Source of the DNA: Eubacterium_B sp034180045
Lineage (GTDB): Bacteria; Bacillota; Clostridia; Peptostreptococcales; Anaerovoracaceae
DNA length: 64,000 nt
Assembly: GCA_034180045.1 (NCBI GenBank)
Contig: JAXFOY010000020.1
Location: 7,533 to 71,532, forward strand
Direction: 5' to 3'
How positions within the stretch are numbered: position 1 is the stretch's first letter; each line of letters begins with the position of its first letter. Below, one piece after another: positions 43,725 to 51,673 of the stretch. A model generated the notes under the pieces. The model was given only the letters and a program-made list of their open reading frames with translations, did not search any database and had not been told where the DNA came from. Made by a program: the position numbers and the translations under genes.

Positions 43725-44513
43725 CTATTGAGTCTTTTCTACCAGTCTTCCCCAAATTACTATGCGATCATCGCCTGGATCGTAGGTACATGTACTGAGC
43801 ATTACAAGTCTGTCGTTTTCGCTCACCTCAACATCTCCCGCCTTATATCCCGCAAGCTCATTATGGTTCAAAATGTAATTTATGTAGTTTAATTTTGCAT
43901 CGTTATCGTCTTGACCTATGTTAAGGTTGTATATCGCATTGTTTGTAGCATTCACATTGGCTGCCCCAAAAATCTCGAGATTATAGTTTTTTTCAGGGGT
44001 ATAAATATCTATAATTTTGTGAGCTTTATAATATTTCTCATCCTCAAAGTATTTGCCGAGGCTATTGAACATGCTGTCATCAAGCATTCTATGCCCATAG
44101 ACTATCGTCAAAAAGTCATTAAAAGGGCTTCCGATATTGCTGTCGATAAAAATCGAACCTTTGCGACTATATTCACCGGTCATAATGTGATACAGATAGT
44201 GATCGTTGTCCCTACCTTGAACAATAGGATAGTTTATCACTGTATTTTTGGATCGTATCCATCCTTTGACATCTCCGCTTATTTTTTTGAGCGCATCCCA
44301 GTCTATTTTCAAGTCCTTTTCTTCTTTATCTACGCTCTCACCCATTCCGGCAATTTTTGCCAAATCGTCATATGCAACTGTCCCTTTGTGATATTCCATA
44401 TAGATAGAATACACCTTATATCCGCTGAAGACCATAATTCCAATGAGAATCACCATTATCAACCGGTATAACCATGTGCCGAGTCCTGCTTTTTTCTTTG
44501 TTTTATCTCTCAT
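43725..44513 (-). CDS. srtB: Class B sortase
   Basis: A membrane-anchored transpeptidase that attaches proteins with an NPQTN-like motif to peptidoglycan. An N-terminal cytoplasmic basic stretch (DKTKKK) precedes one membrane helix (residues 15-33), then the sortase fold. The catalytic residues are His141 (VYGHRML), Cys242 (LSTCTYD, the class B TLxTC form) and Arg250 (DDRIVIWGRL). At 262 residues it matches class B length. It starts 18 bases after the cobC-like gene ends, so it may be co-transcribed with the cobalamin operon. No substrate with an LPxTG- or NPQTN-type signal is seen in this window. Confidence 0.9.
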   Translation of the reverse strand: MRDKTKKKAGLGTWLYRLIMVILIGIMVFSGYKVYSIYMEYHKGTVAYDDLAKIAGMGESVDKEEKDLKIDWDALKKISGDVKGWIRSKNTVINYPIVQGRDNDHYLYHIMTGEYSRKGSIFIDSNIGSPFNDFLTIVYGHRMLDDSMFNSLGKYFEDEKYYKAHKIIDIYTPEKNYNLEIFGAANVNATNNAIYNLNIGQDDNDAKLNYINYILNHNELAGYKAGDVEVSENDRLVMLSTCTYDPGDDRIVIWGRLVEKTQ

Positions 44514-44531
44514 CTAAACTCCATACTCCGT

Positions 44532-45200
44532 CTACTTTTCTATATTTTTTGATTGTTCCGCCTCATACTCCTCTATAGTGGTCTGAAGCTTATCTCCGAT
44601 TCTTCCAATCGCCCTATATTCCTTCGGTTTGCCATTTGATATCAAAATCTCGTAGCCGCATCCCGGTTCAGGCATCCAATCCCACATTGTTCTGCCGTCA
44701 TCAAAGAGTTCATTCATAAAACTTGAAATGACCCCGCCGTGGCAAATCATCACAGAAACTGCTACTTTTTTTGATATATGCTCTTTTATCAGAAATCGTC
44801 CGCCGCGGCTCGTTCTCTTACGGAATTCATTGCGAGATTCGGCATTAGGCAACTTAACTTCACCTGTTTCATCATAGCCCCATTCGAGAAAAAGTTCATC
44901 ATCTTTAAGCAAATCAAAGGGTTTGCACTCGTAATCGCCAAAATTCATCTCCTGCATGTCCTTAATCTGTCTATATTCAACATCTCCAAAGAGAATTTTA
45001 AGCGTTTCCTCCGTGCGCTTTAATCCTGTTGTGAAAAACTGTACATCGCCGGAAACCTGAGGATAAAAGCCGTTATCCCTTTGTTCTCTAAGCTTGCGCC
45101 TTCCCTCTTCACAAAGAGATATATCTGTTGCTCCATAGAACCATTTCTTCTGATTCCCCTCCGTTATTCCATGTCTTAAAATTAAAATCTTTGAGTCCAA
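44532..45200 (-). CDS. cobC: Histidine phosphatase (alpha-ribazole phosphatase, CobC-like)
   Basis: The LRHGITEGN motif at residues 8-16 carries the phosphorylated histidine, TGLKRTEET the second arginine, and MICHGGVISSF the second histidine of the phosphoglycerate-mutase-like superfamily. Placement in a cob operon after cobT-cobU-cobS makes alpha-ribazole-5'-phosphate phosphatase the likely role, removing the phosphate before or after joining the lower ligand. By sequence alone it could be another histidine phosphatase. It starts directly after the stop of the cobU-like gene. Confidence 0.75.
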   Translation of the reverse strand: MDSKILILRHGITEGNQKKWFYGATDISLCEEGRRKLREQRDNGFYPQVSGDVQFFTTGLKRTEETLKILFGDVEYRQIKDMQEMNFGDYECKPFDLLKDDELFLEWGYDETGEVKLPNAESRNEFRKRTSRGGRFLIKEHISKKVAVSVMICHGGVISSFMNELFDDGRTMWDWMPEPGCGYEILISNGKPKEYRAIGRIGDKLQTTIEEYEAEQSKNIEK

Positions 45201-45581
45201 CTATTTTACCTTACTTTCAATCCCGCAAAAAACGGTATATACCTCTGAAGCATGAGCGGCTATCAAATTTACAATCCGACCTGTAGATTCTCTCCAGGCA
45301 CGCTCGATTTTGTCCATAGGCACAAGTCCCCGGGAAATATCTTCACAAATTATTATTTTGTCACACATCAAAGGCAGCTGCTTTTTTATATATTCTTCTG
45401 CACTCCGATTCCTTTGCTGATACCCGTATATAAATTTTTCCAAACCGTATATTACTTTTTTTCCCAAATCAAAAGATTCAGTTTCACTGTTGCAGTAAAA
45501 AATATCGTCTTCGTTAAATTCAAAAGCCCGTCTGGCAAAATCAAGCTTTCCTTGATATGCTCCGGCAAAAATCAAAACCAT
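45201..45581 (-). CDS. Short CobU-like protein (divergent adenosylcobinamide kinase paralogue)
   Basis: A 126-residue protein, about two thirds the size of CobU. The N-terminal VLIFAGAYQGKLDFARRAF has the position of the CobU P-loop but with GK followed by Leu instead of Ser/Thr. The C-terminal IIICEDISRGLVPMDKIERAWRESTGRIVNLIAAHASEVY matches the CobU C-terminus (EVG.GIVP, RRFRD..GR.N). The central part with the guanylylated histidine is shortened. It lies between cobS and cobC. It may help CobU or have taken over a partial role. The frame is intact, so it is not an obvious pseudogene. Confidence 0.65.
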   Translation of the reverse strand: MVLIFAGAYQGKLDFARRAFEFNEDDIFYCNSETESFDLGKKVIYGLEKFIYGYQQRNRSAEEYIKKQLPLMCDKIIICEDISRGLVPMDKIERAWRESTGRIVNLIAAHASEVYTVFCGIESKVK

Positions 45582-45636
45582 ACAGATACCTTCCTATCAA
45601 AATATCTCTTAAAATACCGCTATCGCTTCGGCAAAA

Positions 45637-46425
45637 TCATAAAAGCGCCAGCGAAATCATTCCGCCGAGTTCCCCCATACAAATGCTGTATCCCGCTATG
45701 TCGCCGTTCATTCCGCCTAGATTGCTTCGCGCCCTAATACAAGCTAAAAGTGTTACAAAAGCGGTCGTTAAAGATGCGGTAATCACAGATACTAAAGATG
45801 CACTTCTTGCATCAGCCATTGTTGCAAGAAGCAATACGATAAAAACAAGTACGCCCACCATAACCGCAACTATGTTAATATAGATTCCGCGCGGTTTGTC
45901 ATAATCCTTTAGATATTGGCTTACCGAAAGCGGCTTAAAGGTTAGAACGCATGTCCCCGCCACACCTCTTGAGACAATCGGAATTACGAGAAGCGGTAGC
46001 AGCCCCGCTACACGATGCACCGATATAAAAAATTCAAATACTGACGCAAACATACCGAGCACTAAAAATATCAAAGTCACTACCGCAAAGGCACCCACTG
46101 TAGAATCCTTGAGAATTCTCACCCTATCCTCAATGGGTCTGCGTGACAAAATTGCATCGTTTACATCCATGTAGCCATCCATATGCATAAATCCGCAAAC
46201 GGCATATATATACACAGTCAGAGCGAGAGATGAGAGAACCGGACTAATTCCGAGTTTCAAAAGAATTACGCCGAGTGCAAACCAAAGCACACCCGCAACA
46301 GCGCCGACGCTCGGCAAGAAAGCCAGCATCATATTTTTTAACTCGCTGTTCCAACGTTTATACGGACAAGGAAGGGTCAAAAAGTTTCCCCATGCCATAA
46401 AAAAAGCTGTAATTATATTTTTCAT
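45637..46425 (-). CDS. cobS: Adenosylcobinamide-GDP ribazoletransferase (cobalamin synthase)
   Basis: Joins adenosylcobinamide-GDP to alpha-ribazole (phosphate) in the membrane, the last main step of cobalamin assembly. The 262-residue protein has about six to seven helices. The active-site region GFMHMDGYMDVNDAILSRR (around residues 78-96), with its acidic DGxxDxxDA pattern, is characteristic of CobS. A small, basic N-terminal part and SVSQYLKDY in the middle fit the family. It follows cobU by 13 bases and overlaps no gene. Confidence 0.9.
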   Translation of the reverse strand: MKNIITAFFMAWGNFLTLPCPYKRWNSELKNMMLAFLPSVGAVAGVLWFALGVILLKLGISPVLSSLALTVYIYAVCGFMHMDGYMDVNDAILSRRPIEDRVRILKDSTVGAFAVVTLIFLVLGMFASVFEFFISVHRVAGLLPLLVIPIVSRGVAGTCVLTFKPLSVSQYLKDYDKPRGIYINIVAVMVGVLVFIVLLLATMADARSASLVSVITASLTTAFVTLLACIRARSNLGGMNGDIAGYSICMGELGGMISLALL

Positions 46426-46438
46426 ATTACCAAATTCC

Positions 46439-47014
46439 CTAAATCAACTTAGATATATCGTTATTTTCAGATTTATGAAGAACAGCTTTGTGAGTAATTA
46501 CATTGCCGCATACAACTTCACATACCATATCGCAAACCTCTGCAAGCTTCCTGTCTATTAATGCAAGTCCTCTCCTATAGCTTTCGGTAAAATCATCAAA
46601 TATTCGCGCTTCGGAATATATATAATCTGAAACAAAAACAACATTCCCGCTTATCTTTGCAAAGTGAACCAGGTCATCTGCCACCTTTGCAGCGGCATCT
46701 TTGTCGAATTCTCCTGTGCCGAACATAGCGTTTGCAAGCTGAGCCGTTACGCTATCGAGCAAAAAAACTCCATTCCTGTCAAGGTTATATGGAGCTTCGA
46801 AGAGCTCACACATGTTCATAGGTTTTTCAACAGTAATAAACCCCATACCGTCACGGTCCTCAATATGTCTTTTAATCCTGTTTTCGTCCTCTTCATCTAC
46901 GGCAACCATAGTAGCCAGGTAATATAGTTTATTTTCACCCGCCATGTCAAATGCATACTTTTGGGCAAACGACGACTTACCGTTCTTAGCTCCACCACTT
47001 ATAAATACATTCAT
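46439..47014 (-). CDS. cobU: Adenosylcobinamide kinase / adenosylcobinamide-phosphate guanylyltransferase
   Basis: Phosphorylates and then guanylylates adenosylcobinamide. The P-loop SGGAKNGKSSFA is at residues 6-17. The RIKRHIEDR segment carries the histidine that is guanylylated. FLLDSVTAQLANAMF is the usual middle motif, and FVSDYIYSEARIFDD takes the place of the NEVG segment. At 191 residues it is slightly longer than E. coli CobU (181). The start is two bases after the cobT stop, so they are co-transcribed. Its neighbours on both sides belong to the same pathway. Confidence 0.88.
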   Translation of the reverse strand: MNVFISGGAKNGKSSFAQKYAFDMAGENKLYYLATMVAVDEEDENRIKRHIEDRDGMGFITVEKPMNMCELFEAPYNLDRNGVFLLDSVTAQLANAMFGTGEFDKDAAAKVADDLVHFAKISGNVVFVSDYIYSEARIFDDFTESYRRGLALIDRKLAEVCDMVCEVVCGNVITHKAVLHKSENNDISKLI

Positions 47015-47016
47015 AA

Positions 47017-48165
47017 TCAGAACAGATTCTTTTCTCTCAATTCATCTAAATAACTATCATCTATCTGCCCCTCCTCCAGGCTCTCCATGCCGTTCATCAC
47101 GGCACAAGAAGCTTCCATAATCTTAAAAGCGATAGGGCAGCCGCTCGCCTCGCCAAGTTTCATCTCCAAATCAAACATCGGTCTGATTCCAAGCTTCTTG
47201 ACCGCAGCCTTATAGCCCGGCTCCTGTGAGAAGTGTGAAGTAAACATAAAATCTTTAGCCGCCGGAGCTATTTCGGCTGCGAGGAGAGCCGCAGAAATAG
47301 ATATATATCCGTCAATTACCACAGGAATCCTGTTTATGGCTGCTCCCAGATAGGCGCCTGCCATAGCACAAATATCGTAACCGCCCAGTGAAGCGGCTAA
47401 TTCTATGGGGTCATCCGTCGCATATCTCGTCACTGCATCCGAAACCACTCTATATTTTTTATTAAGACCCTCGTCGTTTAATCCTCCACCTCTGCCGACT
47501 ATCTTTTCGGCGTCAATTCCCGTAATTGCACTGATTATACACGCAGCAGTTGTAGAGTTACCTATGCCCATTTCTCCTACACCATATATCTGTTTGCCGG
47601 CTGCCTTAATCGCATCTGATGCCTCTATCCCTACCATGATAGCCGCAATAGCCTCCTCTCGGGTAAGCGCGGGTTCCTTTGCAAGATTCTTGGTGCCGTC
47701 GGCGATTCTTCTATCTACAACCAAGGGCTGAATCATACCGTCCACCAGCATGTCTTCTGCAAGATATTCCGGCGGAACAGGCAGTTTCACCCCTACATCA
47801 ATATCAAGAATATCTATGCCGAAGTACGCGGCTTGAGCTCCCACTCCGGTTATCCTCTTTGTAAAATTAATCGTCTGCATCAGAGTTACCATCTGCGGCG
47901 CAGATGCGACGCCCTCATCTACAACTCCGTTATCTGCACACATGAGAACTATTGCCTGCTTATCAACATTATTACCGTAGACCTTACCTGTAATTCCTGC
48001 GAGCCTTATACTCATATCCTCGAGTCTGCCCAGGCTGGTCGGCACCTTGACTCTATAATCTTGCCGCTCCTTTGCGGCTTTCATGGCATCTTCGTCAAGA
48101 GGTAAGATTTCGGATAGACGCTTAGCAAGCTTAGTTTCATCTGTACAAAAAAAGGATTTGTTCAT
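47017..48165 (-). CDS. cobT: Nicotinate-nucleotide--dimethylbenzimidazole phosphoribosyltransferase
   Basis: Activates the lower ligand base to alpha-ribazole phosphate. Family landmarks are the GRLEDMSIRLAGI region near residue 45, MCADNGVVDEGVA (the catalytic loop entry), GVGEMGIGNSTTAACIISA, and the C-terminal FDLEMKLGEASGCPIAF with the catalytic glutamate. At 382 residues it is somewhat longer than the usual 350. It is the first gene of the cobT-U-S-(U-like)-C operon. A 17-bp palindrome lies about 30 bases before its start, next to a weak -10 region. Confidence 0.92.
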   Translation of the reverse strand: MNKSFFCTDETKLAKRLSEILPLDEDAMKAAKERQDYRVKVPTSLGRLEDMSIRLAGITGKVYGNNVDKQAIVLMCADNGVVDEGVASAPQMVTLMQTINFTKRITGVGAQAAYFGIDILDIDVGVKLPVPPEYLAEDMLVDGMIQPLVVDRRIADGTKNLAKEPALTREEAIAAIMVGIEASDAIKAAGKQIYGVGEMGIGNSTTAACIISAITGIDAEKIVGRGGGLNDEGLNKKYRVVSDAVTRYATDDPIELAASLGGYDICAMAGAYLGAAINRIPVVIDGYISISAALLAAEIAPAAKDFMFTSHFSQEPGYKAAVKKLGIRPMFDLEMKLGEASGCPIAFKIMEASCAVMNGMESLEEGQIDDSYLDELREKNLF

Positions 48166-48192
48166 ACTATATAGCCCTCAATTCTCTTAAAT

Positions 48193-48209
48193 GTTGTATT
48201 AGATACAAC
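48193..48209. promoter_or_regulatory. 17-bp palindrome in front of cobT
   Basis: GTTGTATTAGATACAAC has perfect 7-base arms and a 3-base centre. It lies just downstream of the likely -10 box (GATAAAAT, leftward), the usual place for a repressor operator. As RNA it would be a short hairpin with no U tail. Confidence 0.6.
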
Positions 48210-48328
48210 GATTTTATCACAAATTTGTATTGAATAAAAGATTGCCTTATTGCATACATTAAAAATCAAATATATAATCGAATATATATCATTAAGAAAT
48301 TTTATTATGTTACTAAAGGAATGTTATT

Positions 48329-49225
48329 ATGAGCAAAAGAATGATAAGCAACCTGTTGCTGCTTCTGACGGCACTTATTTGGGGGTCATCCTTTGTTGCA
48401 CAGAAGGCGGGTGCAACTTTGGAGCCTTTTACCTATAACGGCATACGCACTCTTATCGGCGGAATTTCCCTTATTCCCGTCATTTTGGTTTTATCAAAAA
48501 CGGGTAAATCGGAAAGCAAACAGGCTAAGCCACAAGAAAAAAAGACTCTTATCGTCGGCGGAATCGTATGCGGAATTTTTCTTGCAATCGCATCCAGTTT
48601 ACAACAGTTCGGCATTTTCTTTGATACCGACGCGGGCAAGGCGGGCTTCATCACAGCTTTGTATATAATGATAGTACCTCTACTTGGACTTTTTCTCGGC
48701 AAGAGAGTTCGTCCGCTCGTATGGTTTTGTGTAATACTTGGAGCTGTAGGGTTCTATCTGCTGACGCTCGCAGGCAAAGGCGTGGGATTCAGCATAGAAA
48801 AAGGCGATTTATTCATACTTCTGTGTGCCTTCGTCTTTTCTTGCCACATACTTGCCATAGACCACTTCTCGCCTAAGTGCGATGGAGTAAAACTATCTTG
48901 TATACAATTTTTGGTTGCAGGTTCAATCGGATTTATACTTATGCTGATTTTTGAATCACCTCAGCTTTCCCAAATTTTAGACTGTTGGTTCCCAATCGTC
49001 TATGCCGGTGTTTTTTCATGCGGTATAGCATATACGCTTCAAGTTGTAGCACAAAAAAATGCGGAGCCGACTTCAGCATCACTGATTCTAAGTTTGGAAT
49101 CGGTATTTGCCGTGCTGTCCGGTGTTATTCTAATCGGTGAACGAATGACTTTCTTCGAGATTCTCGGCTGCATAGTCATTTTCATCGCCGTAATACTGGC
49201 ACAGCTACCCGAAAAACGCAAGTAA
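48329..49225 (+). CDS. DMT-superfamily transporter (EamA family)
   Basis: A 298-residue protein with ten helices arranged as two five-helix EamA repeats. The first repeat starts with LLLLLTALIWGSSFVAQKAG, and the second has the typical late segment with SASLILSLESVFAVLSGVILIGERMTFFEILGC. Family members export amino acids or other metabolites; the substrate is unknown. It is transcribed alone from a region with AAAGGA before the ATG and ends in a very strong terminator. It is divergent from the cobalamin operon. Confidence 0.85.
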   Translation: MSKRMISNLLLLLTALIWGSSFVAQKAGATLEPFTYNGIRTLIGGISLIPVILVLSKTGKSESKQAKPQEKKTLIVGGIVCGIFLAIASSLQQFGIFFDTDAGKAGFITALYIMIVPLLGLFLGKRVRPLVWFCVILGAVGFYLLTLAGKGVGFSIEKGDLFILLCAFVFSCHILAIDHFSPKCDGVKLSCIQFLVAGSIGFILMLIFESPQLSQILDCWFPIVYAGVFSCGIAYTLQVVAQKNAEPTSASLILSLESVFAVLSGVILIGERMTFFEILGCIVIFIAVILAQLPEKRK

Positions 49226-49252
49226 CTTATTCAAACCTATTTGAAAGATCCA

Positions 49253-49303
49253 ACAAAAGAAGGACCTTGTATGCATACATCGAGGTTCTTCTTTTGTTTT
49301 TGA
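49253..49303 (+). terminator. Long terminator after the DMT transporter
   Basis: A 16-base arm starting AACAAAAGAAGG pairs with an arm ending TTCTTTTGTT, with one G-T pair, around a 15-base loop. TTTTTG follows. Confidence 0.92.
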
Positions 49304-49331
49304 TTAAAGCGCCCCATTCCCATTCCCGTTC

Positions 49332-49374
49332 CCGAATATTATACGAGCATATACGAGTTATTGTTCGGTTTTTT
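49332..49374 (+). terminator. Second tandem terminator
   Basis: CCGAA pairs with TTCGG before TTTTTT. The left arm can also pair with AATATTCG (49401-49408), which is again followed by TTTTTT. It is probably a backup terminator that isolates the next gene. Confidence 0.55.
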
Positions 49375-49437
49375 GCAGTTTTGAGAAAAAATTTTTCAAA
49401 AATATTCGCTTTTTTCTTCGACACGGAATTTTTATTA

Positions 49438-49467
49438 TGGTCAAACGAGGTATTGCTAAATTATAAT
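49438..49467 (+). promoter_or_regulatory. Promoter of the purine permease gene
   Basis: TGGTCA and TATAAT are 18 bases apart. Transcription would start near 49474, so the leader is about 40 bases, too short for a riboswitch. Confidence 0.5.
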
Positions 49468-49516
49468 GACACTGTACTTATTTTATTCAAACATAACAAA
49501 GGAGATATATTTAATT

Positions 49517-50887
49517 ATGGAAAAGCTTTTCAAATTAAAGGCTCACGGCACAGATACCCGTACAGAGGTTGTTGCCGGTTTTACAACCTTCCTATCGATG
49601 GTTTACATTTTGGCGGTTAACCCTAACATCTTATCGGCAGCAGGCATGGATCGTGCCGGAATTTTTACAGCTACAGCCGTTTCCGCTGCATTCGCAACAC
49701 TTTGCATGGCATTCTTTGCCAACTACCCTGTTGCCCTTGCTTCCGGCATGGGGCTTAACGCATACTTTGCATTTTCTGTATGTATTCCTATGGCTAAGGC
49801 GGGAATCCAAGACCCATGGAAGATAGCTCTTGCCGCAGTTCTCGTTGAAGGTATCGTCTTCATCTTGCTTTCATTTACAAACTTCAGAGAAAAGCTTGTA
49901 AACGACATTCCGGAAAACCTAAAATACGGAATTACCGCAGGTATAGGACTCTTCATAACGATAATAGGTCTAAAGGGTGCCGGCATCGTTATTGCAAGCC
50001 CGGAAACATTAGTTGACATGGGTGCGGTCAACAGCCCGCAGTTCATTCTCGCTCTGGTCGGTTTTATACTGATTGCCGTTCTTCATCACTTCAATGTCAA
50101 AGGTGCCATCCTTATCGGTATAATTGGAACATGGGCTTTAGGAATGATTGCTCAGGCAACAGGCTGGTATGTTGTAAATCCTGAACTTGAGGCATTCTCA
50201 CTATACCCAAGCCTAAAAGGAAGCAGCTTTATCCCTAAGATTCCGGAATTGTTCGCTTTTGACTTTACATGGATATCAAAAAACATAATTACATTTGCTA
50301 CTATTGTTTTTTCTTTCCTATTCGTAGACATCTTTGACACTGTAGGCACACTTATAGGTGTTGCCTCAAAAGGAAATCTTCTCGACGAAAACGGAAACCT
50401 TCCAAATGCCAAAGGTGCTCTCCTGGCAGATGCGGTCGGCACAGTTGCGGGTGCTTGCCTTGGAACTTCAACAGTTACGAGTTATGTTGAATCTTCGGCA
50501 GGTGTTGCTGCGGGCGGACGCACAGGCTTAACCGCACTCACAAGTGCAGTCCTGTTCATCATCGCTTTGTTCTTCTCCCCAATATTCCTCGCCATTCCGG
50601 GATTTGCAACAACTCCTGCTCTTGTGTGGGTTGGACTTTTGATGATGAGTACCGTTAAGAATATGACTTTCGAAGGTGATATGGCAGATGTAGTAGGAGG
50701 ATTCCTTGCTCTCATCATGATGCCTTTCACATACTCGATTGCAAACGGAATCATGTTCGGAATGCTCGCTTGGGTAATCCTAAAAATCCTCAGCGGCAAC
50801 ATCAATAAAATTCCTGTAGTTATGTGGGTTTCTGCGCTTCTATTCGCTCTAAGATTCTATACCCTCGTAAAAGGACTGTCTTTCTAA
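49517..50887 (+). CDS. NCS2-family purine permease (AzgA-like)
   Basis: A 456-residue transporter with about 12-14 helices. The N-terminus TDTRTEVVAGFTTFLSMVYILAVNPNILSAAGMD is the signature of the AzgA/PbuG branch, which imports hypoxanthine, guanine or adenine with H+. SGMGLNAYFAF and GTSTVTSYVESSAGVAAGGRTGL (the second NCS2 motif) are present. The ATG has AAAGGAG but at a long distance of about 12 bases; an upstream in-frame ATG has no better site. The phosphoribosyltransferase gene downstream would use the imported base. Confidence 0.9.
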   Translation: MEKLFKLKAHGTDTRTEVVAGFTTFLSMVYILAVNPNILSAAGMDRAGIFTATAVSAAFATLCMAFFANYPVALASGMGLNAYFAFSVCIPMAKAGIQDPWKIALAAVLVEGIVFILLSFTNFREKLVNDIPENLKYGITAGIGLFITIIGLKGAGIVIASPETLVDMGAVNSPQFILALVGFILIAVLHHFNVKGAILIGIIGTWALGMIAQATGWYVVNPELEAFSLYPSLKGSSFIPKIPELFAFDFTWISKNIITFATIVFSFLFVDIFDTVGTLIGVASKGNLLDENGNLPNAKGALLADAVGTVAGACLGTSTVTSYVESSAGVAAGGRTGLTALTSAVLFIIALFFSPIFLAIPGFATTPALVWVGLLMMSTVKNMTFEGDMADVVGGFLALIMMPFTYSIANGIMFGMLAWVILKILSGNINKIPVVMWVSALLFALRFYTLVKGLSF

Positions 50888-50942
50888 AATAACTAATTCA
50901 TACTTGAAACTCAACTCAAATTTGAAATCAAATAAATTTCCG

Positions 50943-50973
50943 AAAGGGCGTGTCGCAAGACGCGCCTTTTGCC
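50943..50973 (+). terminator. Terminator of the purine permease
   Basis: AAAGGGCGTGTC pairs with GACGCGCCTTTT around a GCAA tetraloop, ending in a short T run. Confidence 0.9.
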
Positions 50974-51002
50974 TTGCAAGTATTAAATGACAAATGTATA
51001 AT
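50974..51002 (+). promoter_or_regulatory. Promoter of the phosphoribosyltransferase gene
   Basis: TTGCAA and TATAAT are exactly 17 bases apart, one of the best sigma-A-type promoters in the window. Confidence 0.75.
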
Positions 51003-51059
51003 ATATTCGTATGTTCAAACGAAAATAAATTAAATTCTAAAACTAAGAGGAAAACCAAA

Positions 51060-51614
51060 ATGAATTATGAAATGAAAATTGCCGGGCTTACCAGACAGCT
51101 GCCGCTTTGTCCTATTAATGACGAATTATATATTGCAGCTTTTGTTATGTTTGGTGATGTAGCGATTACTGAAGCGGCTGCTAAAGAACTCCTTGCCAAA
51201 GCACCTGAATTTGATGTAATAGTAACCGCAGAGTCTAAAGGAATTCCGTTGGCATATGAGATTGCCAAAATTTCCGGCGGTAAAGACTATGTAGTTCTTA
51301 GAAAATCCGCTAAGCTTTACATGGAGAACATCATCTCGACAAGTGTGGATTCTATTACGACGGACCATGTGCAAACACTCTGTATAGGCGAAAAGGAAGC
51401 CGCACTTATCAAAGGAAAAAGAGTCCTTATCCTCGATGATGTCATAAGTACAGGCGAATCCCTGCGCTCAATGGAGAAATTGGTCAACACCGTGGGCGGA
51501 GAAATTGTTTGCCGCATGGCTGTACTCGCTGAAGGTGATGCTGCGAGCAGGGACGATATAGTTTTCCTGGAAAAGCTTCCGCTTTTCAACGCTGACGGCT
51601 CAGTTAAAAAATAA
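51060..51614 (+). CDS. Purine phosphoribosyltransferase-family protein (Apt/Xpt-like)
   Basis: A 184-residue type I phosphoribosyltransferase. The PRPP-binding motif is VLILDDVISTGES near residue 122, and the upstream substrate region is VTAESKGIPLAYEIA. AESKG resembles the xanthine/adenine branch. It probably converts a purine base and PRPP to the nucleotide after uptake by the permease encoded upstream. The exact base (adenine, xanthine) is not decided, and regulators such as PurR share this fold, but no DNA-binding domain is present. The ribosome site is AGAGG. Confidence 0.82.
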   Translation: MNYEMKIAGLTRQLPLCPINDELYIAAFVMFGDVAITEAAAKELLAKAPEFDVIVTAESKGIPLAYEIAKISGGKDYVVLRKSAKLYMENIISTSVDSITTDHVQTLCIGEKEAALIKGKRVLILDDVISTGESLRSMEKLVNTVGGEIVCRMAVLAEGDAASRDDIVFLEKLPLFNADGSVKK

Positions 51615-51673
51615 ATTACGACGGATTTTTATTAAAATTACTTTGATTTAATATTTTGATATAAGGAGTAAAA

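Noticed and set aside
48166..48328. Possible cobalamin riboswitch before cobT
   Set aside because: The gap is about 160 bases in total and the likely leader only about 30; no B12-box-like sequence is seen.
49310..49516. Possible purine riboswitch before the purine permease
   Set aside because: No conserved purine-aptamer core is visible. The hairpins lie upstream of the likely promoter at 49438-49467 and act as terminators of the DMT gene.
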